Of a DNA stretch of 64,000 nucleotides, positions 34,301 to 46,300 are shown piece after piece. The notes below the pieces were generated by a model that saw nothing but the letters and a program-made list of their open reading frames with translations, ran no database searches and was not told the DNA's origin. This DNA comes from Schistosoma mansoni. Lineage: Eukaryota > Platyhelminthes > Trematoda > Strigeidida > Schistosomatidae. The stretch spans positions 25,996,872-26,060,871 of the forward strand of contig NC_031495.1 in assembly GCF_000237925.1 (NCBI RefSeq). The letters are read 5' to 3'. The translations under genes and the position numbers were made by a program. Position 1 is the stretch's first letter. The number at the start of each line of letters is the position of its first letter.

Positions 34301-37300
34301 TATTTATTAGGTCAGATAGATGTAAGCATTCCAGATTCATGATGATTTCTATTTGCTTGTGTTGTGACGGGCGGTGTCCAAAATCTGATACTGGTACACA
34401 GTGTGCTACGCGCTAATCCTTTCAACTGAGTGAGCGTGAAAGTGTATTGGAATACCGAATAAAATACACAAATACTCATTCATATATATACCACTCTAAT
34501 TCTTAGGAAATTGATCCATTTCTTAGCTAATGAAGTGCACCTATCCTTTCAGTCACTTCCAATTGCCATCGACTGACTTTCTGAGTGGCTTTCCATATCA
34601 TGTTGAAATTCAAGTGCTTTAACTCTTTATCCTTCAGAAATATACTTGATAAAAATAAATAAATAATATTTAAAATGAACATTATCAAAGTTAAAATATA
34701 CACTTACATTTGCCTAACATTGCTGCACAAACACTCATGCCTTGGAATTTAGACTTAGTACACAATGAACCAGTCAATTTCATTTGTTTGATAGGACAAG
34801 AAAATTGAAAAACAGTAACAGGTGGATGGTGAGAAACTTGTTCAGCACAATATCTTATAACTATCGGTGCATTGTGGTTGTTATCTGTGGTGGTGGACAT
34901 TTTACACGTATCTTTATTTATTTCTGATAAACATGATTCACTGTTTATTTGATCTGGTGGTACAATCCAACTGCAATGAAACGTCTCACCAATAATAGGA
35001 TTATATGGTTTTTTGACAATTGTATCCTTTAAAGAGAAAAAAATTAGCAAACAAAAATTTTATTTTTTATATATAGTTGGAATCAAGAGTCAATTGAAGC
35101 TAGACCACCATGGAAAACCTGGACGGCTGTTTCGTCCTATCGTGGGACTCCTCAGCAGTGCGCATTTTATTTGTTTTACGAATGATCAATGAACAATATT
35201 ACACTTTAAAACAAACTTATCTATGCCGAATATGATGAATTTATTGTATTTCTGATTGGATAAAGTGAGTAGCATGAAAGTATGATTTTCGGGATTATGA
35301 TACCATGAATTATTTATTCATATTTTTATTTTATGAATAATATAGTCTTAGATCAGTGTATTCACTTATATTTAAGCTTTCGTTTGACTCATTAACAGTT
35401 ATATCTTATTGTTTCAGATATATTGTTAATTGATTATTTCGGTTTTGTATCACATATGACTAAGTTAGATGTTATACTTATTTAGTTGTGTTGCTGTGAG
35501 ACCAGTCATTTTAGGCATATCATTGCATGAGTTTGAAACATGATTAAATAGAGTACAACAGATAATTAATCTGTTCTCAATTTTTGTCTTCTGATTATAC
35601 ACTAGATGAGGAGCTTGAGAATAATTAAGTGTTAAGGTCTTGGCTGTTGCTTACTGGCTGCTATCATTCTAGTAAATAGGTTACAGGTTCTTCTGGTAAC
35701 ATAAGTGAACCTATTGGTAATTGGACTGGAGAGAAGTCAATTGGTACTGTAATAACACTTTCCCCAATACAATCCAAGTATCTGTTTTTTCTTTTTACCC
35801 AGTTGCATCAACTTTCTGCTTCCTCTAGGGCTATATACAAGAAGAAGTAACGAAATACGGTGAATTTACTGTATTCTGTGAATACTGCAGTTGTTACTTT
35901 GTTTAAGGATTATAAATATGATGTCTTAATTACTGATAGTTGTCTACTTTTTGTGTTGATGAAAATATCTTAACATGTGACAATCTCCTGTACTTCCGAT
36001 AACCAATTAATTCATTTTTAGGATGGTTGGTAGTGACGTGGAATTCAGAAAATAGTTGGCGTACATAATTCGACATAAAACATATTGGTTTGATAGAACT
36101 GTGTGGAAAAGTCGTCCCAAAGACCTTGACAGCTGATCAAATGATGGGGACTCCATCATCACTGGTGAAATATCATGATCCATTTCAATACGACACAGAG
36201 ACTGGCTTTTAAAAACTGTCAATGATATTTCGAATAAAGAAGACAGGGATAGGTTTTGTATGCTGCCACATATGGGGAGTATATTTAGGGTAACAGTAAT
36301 GATTAACCTTAGATTTTTAAAAATGTAGTTTTTAAGGACCATAGTTCGCATATTTACTGGACATGTTGAGTATGAATGTAGTGTTAGATAAGTTTAACTA
36401 GGAAGAAATCAACAAATCATAACGCTTAAAACACACAAATCAACATTAAAATCGATAATGTTGTCGAGACAAAAAACTAAGATATGAAAAGATTTGTATA
36501 TATATGGAGCTCTGTTTTCAACGAAGTCTTAAGAGGAGGGCAAAGTTACAAAGTTATAAATAATGGTCACTTAGGGGGACCGTTAGTTAGTTTTGTAAAA
36601 TTTTAATTTATTTTTTATGGAAAAATGGATCATAAGAAATGAAACAGTTGAAATTAAATGTATTTTTTTGTTATATCCCAATGAATAGAAAATTGTATTT
36701 CCGGCGTTCCGTGACTCAATGTAAGCCACCACTTCAGAGTAAATAAATAATCGAAGTAAAATTAACACGTTTAAATAGTAAAAAGGAAACAATGAAGAAT
36801 ATTTTTTAGTACAATCAAAATCATAATAGGCCTGAATATGTCTATGTCGCTATTTTTGGTCAAAGTGAATGTGTATGACATGTCAATGTGTTAATTTGCA
36901 CGTCAGCAGGTGGGTATGCGTCATGTTGAGGTTGCACTCACTTATGCGACCAACGATTAAAGGACTAGATATAGACTACAAGAAAAGTATATCGTGACAA
37001 AATGCAAAGGGGAGAACGAAATATATATTAAAATGTAGATAGATTTGCCCGTCAACATTCACTGAGCAATCACAACTTATGCTCATTGGACAAATCAATA
37101 CACAATGCTAATAATTTAGCATAAAACTTATACATACATCCCAACTTCGGTGTTTTTGATTTCAGGATAGAGACTATCACATAAGTGATTTGTAAAAATG
37201 TCACTGAATGTTATCTAAATAAAATTATTCAATTATACGAATGAATAAAAAAATGCAATAAAGGGGCGGTAGATGTACGCACTGAATGGGGTATCTGTAA

Positions 37301-40300
37301 TGTACGTGAGAGACAGAGAATGGCAGAGGGGATGAAATGGCTGTCATCAAAAAATGTAGATTGAAAAGCTAACAAGTTATTCAAAGTTATGAACAAGTTA
37401 GTTACCCCATACAGAAGAAAGTATAAACTGTAAACCAATAGATCAAAAGCGATAAAAATATATACTATCAAAGTCCTATATATAAAGTGTAGTCATTGTT
37501 GATTCTTCTATTGAGATTGCCTCAAAATGCCCTGGTACGGCCAAGAGTGGTTAGGGCCCTCCCGCTCTCTCGAAATGCTCTCACATGACCACACGTATAC
37601 AGGCTCTGCCAGGGAAGTCCTACTCACTGCCTTCTCACGGCATTACTGTTGTTTATGAAATTGAGAGGACGAAAAGCGAAATATCCGGCGCTTTAACCTG
37701 GTTGGTGGACACAATGAGTCCACCTAGGATAGTTGGGAAGCCTTGATTCCAAACCAGTGGTGCACATGGGCTTCAGTATCCTGAGGGAACAAATGACATA
37801 TGAACCAATTGAGGTAAGATGGTGGTTGGAGGTGGTCAACAGGAAACCCTGGACCCGGGTTTCGTGCTACTTGGCACTCGTCAGCAAGGTGTACCTGTAA
37901 TCTTGAGGAAACTGATGCTCCCTGGCAGATTCGATCCCGTGTCATTCAGCTTCACAGTCAGAGACGTTACCACTGAGGTATTCGGGCTGCGACCGACCTC
38001 CTGTAGGACTGAGATGTAATCACAACTGATTGATCGCTGGGTGGTGATCAATGTCATGCGTGTCAAGTACTTCTTAGTGCTGATCGAATGCTATCGATCA
38101 AGTTGCAATGTGGCCACCAGTCTAGGTTGGAATCTTATGAAGGAAGATAAACAAAGAAATAGAAATGTACTGATAAGTAATCTTTCGACTGAATTCAATC
38201 AGTACTAAGAGCCACCGGATAACTCAGTAGTAACGTCTATGTTTGTAAAACTGAATGACGTAGGGTGGAATCTGAGAGAGAGCATCAATTTTAAAGGTAT
38301 ACCTCACTGACGAATGATAAATATCACAAAATATAGGTCCAGGGTTTCTTGTTGACTACCTCAAACTACCTGACACCTCAAAATAGTGCATGCGTAATCG
38401 AGTAACTCAGATCAGTGGCTACATTACAAATTGATTAATTGAATTCTATTAGCAATAAAACGGACTTGACATACATGACATTGGTTACTGCCCAGTGATC
38501 GATCAACTACAAAGTAATCTATCCGATGCAACTCCTACAAAATAATAACAACTTTATNNNNNNNNNNNNNNNNNNNNNNNNNNNNNNNNNNNNNNNNNNN
38601 NNNNNNNNNNNNNNNNNNNNNNNNNNNNNNNNNNNNNNNNNNNNNNNNNNNNNNNNNNNNNNNNNNNNNNNNNNNNNNNNNNNNNNNNNNNNNNNNNNNN
38701 NNNNNNNNNNNNNNNNNNNNNNNNNNNNNNNNNNNNNNNNNNNNNNNNNNNNNNNNNGTTGTGATTACATCTCAGTCCTACAGGAGGTCGGTCGCAGCCC
38801 GAATACCTCAGTGGTAACGTCTCTGACTGTGAAGCTGAATGACACGGGATCGAATCCGCCAGGGAGCATCAGTTTCCTCAAGATTACAGGTACACCTTGC
38901 TGACGAGTGCCAAGTAGCACGAAACCCGGGTCCAGGGTTTCCTGTTGACCACCTCCAACCACCATCTTACCTCAATATATATAGTGCACGCAGTGTCGAG
39001 CCACCTAGACTGGTAGCCATATTGCAACTTGATCGATAGCATTCGATCAGCACTAAGAAGGACTTGGCACGCATGACATTAATCACCACCCAGTGATCAA
39101 TCAATTGTAATATGAACCGATTGTTGGTCACCGTCTATTATGGGACTGCATCTCCTCACGATGCCCCACTACCTTGTGGGTCAGACCTTTAGGTCAAAGG
39201 CTCCGGGTTTGGCCCTCTAAGTAAACTACCTGCTTCGGTCTCGGCACCTGGGCAATATCATAGCCCTCACATAATTGTGTGGCGCATATATATTTGTCGC
39301 CTCCTTGTATCAATGCTTATTTGTTTAAATAAATAATAAGTGATATTATGCAGTAGAAAACTAAGTGTAGGACTTCCCTGGCAGAGCCTGTATACGCGTG
39401 GTCATGTGAGAGCATTTCGAGAGAGCGGGCGGGCCCTCCCCACTCTCGGTCGTACCAGGGCATTCGGGGGCAACGAAATGAAATAATCTCTAATATTCAT
39501 ATGTTTGGTGTTAAATAGAGAAAAATAAGTTAGACATTAAAGGAATTCAAGCAATATTGTCAAGGTAACAGAACAACGACTAGAATGAACAGTCGTTTTA
39601 TTCAATGGGCACATAAAACAAATAAGTAATGAGGCTTTACTTTCTCAATGTGTTTATAACTTAAACAACAACGATTGTCTTAAAAGATACATATACATTC
39701 CAAAAATATTACCTTTAGTAAACCTCATTAAATAATTCTTTTAAACAACTTAAACAGACAAAAAGAAGTATTCTAACTAATGTTAGCACATATATTTTAC
39801 TGTTAAGTGGTTTATTTTTAATCAGAATAGTTCAAAATATCGTGTTCTAGTTAAAAACCCTTTCATTACAAAAACACATAAGCGATACATCCGTCTGACG
39901 AGTCTCAAATAGGACGGAACACGCATTCTAGACTCCACTGCTAGCCGCCATCCATTTCTGTGTATAAACAGACACAATTTAACGATTAGCGAATGAAAAA
40001 TACTAACAACTGCTACAGACATTCGATGACTTGGTTTCGTGACTAGATGGGTAGAAGACAGGAAAACGAATACAAGCTTTTATATTTAATTAGTTAGGTG
40101 ACAAGACCTTTGAATGATTAAAAGAGGAGTGAAGTTTATAGACATTGTCCTATTGTAGAAAAAATAATTGATATGGGTTCATAATTCAGACTGAGAATGG
40201 ACCTGATTATTCCAAGTGATCCCTTGAAGTAACTTCAGTTTAATAGGTTTGTGAGGATTCCTGCCGAATATCATAGTTTATATGAGGAAGTGACATTAGT

Positions 40301-43300
40301 TCGAAAATTGTTCAAAGCCGAGATGTACTGAAAAGCTGACTCATTTTATTATGAGACCACTCCACAGTAGCGTCCATTTATGACTCTACTAGGAAGTAAG
40401 TAAAGAACCTTCAGGTCTCGTAGGAGCTTCTTAACTTATAGATCATTGAGCAAACATTCAATAGTATACATGTTTAATTTCAACCAATTCGCAAAATAAT
40501 GCAAACATCTTTCACAGTCGCTGTTGAGTAACGGCATCACACTCGATATAGTGGAACGCAAATAGTTAGTTTCTCATTAGAACTCCGGGAATTACCTCTT
40601 GAGATAAATCGCTAGTGAGTAAGTGATCATTATTGATGTGACAGAATTTGTGGGAATTGTTGAATTTTAAGGTTTTATTAACAGACAATCACCGCAACTT
40701 AACAACAACTAAACGCAGATTTAATTCACTTTTTATGACAAAAATAAAGAAATACATGAAGAATAAATGAAGGATACAAAAAATAACGATTGAATAGTGT
40801 GTTGGGTGAAAACTCCCATTTTGACATTTGGCTCTACATTAATGAAATGATGCCCATCGAGTAGTTACGTTACGTACTAAATATATTATGACACACTGAG
40901 AATAAAACAATACTAAGTAGTTGGAAAAAACAGGATTATGATAATAAAAGGATTATTTGAAAAATCAAACATTTGCTACGTAGTATAATGTATGGAAAGA
41001 ACTAACAAAATATTTTGATGAAAAGTAAGTATGATGGTAGTTATGTAAGAATCAAGAGACGGATATTGAGAATATATCAAATACAAAAGTGGAAGAATTT
41101 AGACATCCAGCTACAAACTCACTCCCATACCGATGGCCAAAGTAGTGAAAGTGGTTGTATAAACGAACTCGTAAACCATGTGGTAAATTTGATGGAATAT
41201 GGTGGGTATCCTTATGAGCTTTGTTCAAGTAAATTTCATAACCCGTATCCACCAAGTGAGAGAGAATATTTATTTATTAATTTGTTCACACATAAATATT
41301 GGTACAAAAAAGCACCAGATATATATGCGCCACACAAAAAATTGTCATTTCATTTAAATGTGTGAGGTCTATGATACTGCTCAGGTGCCCAAACCGAAGC
41401 AGATGGTTTTCTTAAGGGGCCACACCCCGAGCCTTTGTCCTAGAGGTCTAATCCACAAGGCAGTGGAGCAACGTAAGGAGATGCAGTCCCATGGTAGACG
41501 GTGACCAACGATTGATTCATACGCCATTTGTTCCCTTAGGGTACTGGAGCCTATGTGCACCATTGGTTTGGAATCAGGGTTTCCCAACTCCCCCAGGTAG
41601 ACTCACTGTGTCCACTGCCCGGTTAAAGCTCCAGACATTGGCTTTTCGTCCTCTCAATTTTTTAAACAACACCCCTCTGAGAGAAGACAATGAGTAGGAC
41701 GTCCCTGGCAGATGCTGTATACGCGTGGCCGAGAATAGAACTCTTAATCGCTTTTGCTTGTCTTTTGCTTAACCAAGACGGATGATGTTCTGTTATGTGA
41801 TGACAGACTTGCCGAATTTTATGCCCTATATACCTGGCTCCATAGAAGTAGATGAATTGGCAAATAGTTAATTTATAAAGTAGAGAGTTTGTATAGTTGA
41901 TAACTCTGTTGGCAAGTAATACATGGTCTCATGAACTCCTTCATAACAATGATAATCGATAAATAATTTATGATTTAATTTATTCTATTAAAAAAATGGG
42001 TCAAATTTATTGAAAGAAACATTTTTTTTTAACTATCAATAGTTGATATCCAATACAAACAAGAATTTTTCATGGTAAATAATATAGATAATGATAAAAC
42101 TATTACACTGTATTTTAAATAATAAAAAATTATCAGTAGAATGCGTCATTTCATATATTTGTGTGTGCATTATTTAAAGACGTGTATTATTTACCGACGC
42201 TGGGACTGGTTGGAAAAAGCGGAGAGGTGGTCAGTGTATGACATGGTGTCGTGGTATGAAAGAAAGATGCAAAGGGCTAGCCTCTGTTGGTCCTTCACGA
42301 ATCCCTGGCTGGAGTCCGAGAGATGGTGCAACACAGTGGATAGAGACGTTATCAGATATGGTTCAGAATAGAAGCCAGTGGCGAGCCTGCTGTAACCTTC
42401 TTTTACTTTCTTCATAAAGAGTGGCTATAACTTTCTTAACTGAGAGAGTTCTTCTGGTTGTACATTTCAGTTCCCCCCATCATTTCTCTTTTTTTTCCTT
42501 CTTTTATATATACGCATCTTCCCCCTTTCTCCTCATATTCTCGTTATTTTGTGTGGCGCATATGTATCCGGTGCCCTTCGTACCAATATGTATGTGATTA
42601 AATAAATAACAAATAAATAATAAAGAAAAAAACTAGAAAAATATACACCAATAAAATAAGAACAAACCAGATGTCCAGAATGAAATGTAGTAAGATACCA
42701 TTGAATAAATGCTATCATACGCCATTCAGGATCTACATAGTCAGTAATTCTAATAAAATAAAATAAATATGTATAAAGAACAAGTAAATTCATTACAAAC
42801 GATATATATATGTATACATTAGTAAGCTGAAAAAGTTAACATAATAGTAAAACTACTTTCATAGAGGTTAGTGGAAGTGATTCATGAAAACAATCATCAA
42901 TTGAATAATTAGATGAATGATCTTTCTTTAGTGTGCAATTTATAGAAGTACCTAATGTAGTATATACATTAGATATTCTGTTTAGAATACGTTACTACTA
43001 CATATGAGAATGATACATTTGAATGTAGTAAAGAGAACAAGTTAGATTATGTGGGATTCGAATCGCATCTTCTAGATGTCTGAATACAGCGGAAATCTAC
43101 CATATACTAAGCTGAATTTATGATTTACAATATTTTATATCCAACTAATTTGTTTTTCTGTTAAATTAGATGAGATATAATTTGAATCATAAATATCGAC
43201 TTTATATAAACATAATAAAAGGGTATCGAGTTAAAGTATGAATATGTAATGCAACAACAGGATAAAAAAGACTGATGATTAATGTATATTCATAGTTGAA

Positions 43301-46300
43301 ATCATGGGGCAATTGAAGCTAGAACANNNNNNNNNNNNNNNNNNNNNNNNNNNNNNNNNNNNNNNNNNNNNNNNNNNNNNNNNNNNNNNNNNNNNNNNNN
43401 NNNNNNNNNNNNNNNNNNNNNNNNNNNNNNNNNNNNNNNNNNNNNNNNNNNNNNNNNNNNNNNNNNNNNNNNNNNNNNNNNNNNNNNNNNNNNNNNNNNN
43501 NNNNNNNNNNNNNNNNNNNNNNNNNNTGGAAGCACCAGGTTTTCCATGGTGGTCTAGCTTCAATTGACCCATGATTTCAACTATGAAAATACTAAATTCT
43601 CCACAAAACCCCGTCTGATTAATGTATGGCGTGAATTCATGCTCATATAGAATAAGACGCTAGTAATAATCTAGATTAGTGCAAAATTAAGTGTGTATGC
43701 AGAGCAATGCAACATAAAAAATAACCAACTTATTGATTGAAATTAGAAAGAAATTAATAGATATATGAGTGAACATGAAGATATATAAAATGTAAAAATA
43801 AGCAAAGGCGAGACAGAGATAAGTAAAAAAGGGTGTTTTTCTTTTCAGATGATGAGTGAAGAAATTAGATAGTCAGTCAATCATACCCAACCTAAAATCT
43901 GACATATTTGTGCATCGGTTCAAGTTCCCACGACATATTAATACAATGAGATGTAACTATCAAGACAAATGTCAGAGAATTCGAAGGAGGAAATCATAAT
44001 GCCTTGAAATATTACTACTCGTAACTAGATAGTTGCATTAAATAAATATAATTTGAATAATATATATGATACTAACGGATTCAAAGAAACACCCTTATAC
44101 TCTGGAGTCTGATAGTTATTCTTAACTTGGACTGGATATTGTGAAAAAATAAATTCTTTCCATTAAATAATATCCAAAGAATTCCAGTATAAAAATATAA
44201 TCCAGGGCGTTTTCGATCTTATATTTTTAACTTACAGAAATACATGGTACCTATTTCATGCTTATGGCTAGTGGGATTAAGCCTTGTCTTTAGGAGAAGA
44301 TTGAAACAGGTATTATCCCTGATGGCAAAGGATGATGGGCACTCAGTATCACGAATTGGTGTGAGTTGAAAACATGATTGACAGAACTATAGTATACTAC
44401 CGTAATGATTGAATTTAAGATGGTGGCTTTCAGATTTTTGCTCGAAATTAAATTATAAGGCGATATATAGACTCTAAGCAGTTAGGAGTGAATAAGAACC
44501 TGACAATAGTTAATTATGAAGACGCTCGAAATTAACGAATATGATAAGATGGAAGAATAGCGAACAAACTTTAGCGACTAGAAAGGTGTTTAGTTTTCTT
44601 ATGAAGAAGAATAATAATAATAATAGAAAACAAATCCAGTCAAAATATTTATGATATTTTTTAACCTGGCTTGTGAACCTTTCAAAGTAAATTAAACATC
44701 CGTGAGATTTAAAATCAAAGAACCGAATGTATGGACATTCATTCACATCATTTGTACAAATCATTCTTCTATCCTAATTTCTAACTCAATTCCTAATTCT
44801 ATTTCGATCCTTTATAAGTTTATTCATCATGTAAAAATTAAGATCCATTCTAATTTTTGTCATTACACGTAATCTATTAGTTATTCATATTAGTTGTATT
44901 CTGAGTGACTGATAACTGGGTAAGAATTTCCCAACGTCACTTGTAGAGTCGTTCCAGAACGTCTGCAGATAACAGTTGCATCAGGTAAACTAGTAAGCGT
45001 CACTACTTAGTGGTATCTAAAGGTAATGTGTTAGTTACAAGGTCTGAAGATCGTAGTTTCAATCCCAGGTGAGATCTTTTCTGGTGTACACTGTTGTAGA
45101 AGCCTACACATAAAGGTTGAAACAGATTTTCAATGATACCTGCTGATGTCAGTATGTATTGTCAATTATCTAAAATAGAAGTAAATATTCATATTCGAAT
45201 AGATACTACTAGTTAGGATTTTATAAAAAAAATAAGCGACAGAAAGTGAACACAGTCTGAAATGACCTTACTGATTACATCAATTACATTTAAAAATCTG
45301 GCATATATAATGATTTCGATAGTGTTTAATGAAAAGGAAATGTGCACATATATACCTGCAAAATAAATTCGGATGGGCCATATAATTAGCAAACATTTCT
45401 AGCAAAGAATATTCCGCCAAAATAAACGTAGGGAAAACTACCTACATAGAAAGAAGGAAGTATATAATAGCAGAGATATACATTTTATATAATACATAGT
45501 GATTAATCATGAAAGTTTACTTCAAAAGATCATTGCATAATGATTGATTGTCATAAATACAATACATATACACAAATTAATTTAGTAAATAGATTTTGTT
45601 GTAGCTAGTCTGCAATGAAAAGTAATGGGTAACAAAATGTCTATCGTTTGATATATAGATATGTGAGAATACGATAAAGAGTTGAGAATGTTGCCATAAA
45701 ACAAATATGACCTAGTTATCATTTTTTTGCAAAAGTACTGTTATTCTCATGAGTTTATCACATGACTTCTACTTTTTCCACGAGCTTGATTATAAATTCC
45801 ATTTCTTTGCTTCTTATTTGATCTTTACTTATTCAGCTAATTAAGTTTGTGTACAAGTATTACATAAAGCATATTACTAATAATATCCGATTCTTAAACA
45901 TTCTGTTTTGGCAACCATTTGAACAATTTTCTATTCAAAAATTCTTTCACAATTATTGTTTTTCTATTGATCTTTCATAGTTGAAATCATGAGTCAATTG
46001 AAGCTAGACCACCATCGAAAACCTGGAAGCACTGGACAGCCGTTTTGTTCTATTATGGGACTCCCCAGCAGTGCGCATCCACGATCCCGCTCTCGCGAGA
46101 TCCACATCAATACCATCAAAATTAAACTAGACTACCTTAAAAATACTGATTTTGTTAAATTAAGGCTATTTATGTGTACAATGTTGATATTAGTTACAGA
46201 GTACGTTTTAAAAGTGGAACATCGGATAAAAATGTTGTGAATCATCATTAATTGAAATTTTTAGGGCATATGCAGTTACGTTCACCATGTAACCAAGATA

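Larger units (their letters stand above)
37812..39109. mobile_element. Retrozyme-like insertion: inverted and tandem hammerhead units
   Basis: A 1.3-kb insertion flanked by a 14-bp target duplication. It holds one unit in minus orientation (37812 to about 38130), a diverged unit in plus orientation (about 38195-38557), a 200-N gap and a further plus unit (38758-39109, ~350 bp). Each unit has a tRNA-like part (A-box-like TACCTCAGTGGTAAC at 38805; B-box-like GGATCGAATCC at 38847), a hammerhead, then a stretch ending GTGATCAATCAATTGT after which the next unit's GATTACATCTCAGTCCTAC begins. Head-to-tail permuted units are what reverse transcription of a circular or multimeric ribozyme RNA would give. 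No protein is encoded, so it must use another element's enzymes. Confidence 0.75.
37523..39345 (+). mobile_element. LINE-derived short repeat split by a later insertion
   Basis: Left part 37523-37811 (head CAAAATGCCCTGGTACGGCC to ATATGAACCAATTG) and right part 39110-39345 (ATATGAACCGATTG through GGGACTGCATCTCC to TTTAAATAAATAA) together make one complete ~510-bp repeat. They are separated by 37812-39109, and the 14 bases at the junction (37798-37811 and 39110-39123) are duplicated with one mismatch. Confidence 0.88.

Noticed and set aside
38765-39039. Frames with residues such as [20 protein letters not shown] at 37.8-39.0 kb
   Set aside because: They are translations of the ribozyme/tRNA-like repeat and appear on both strands because the unit is inverted; not a protein.
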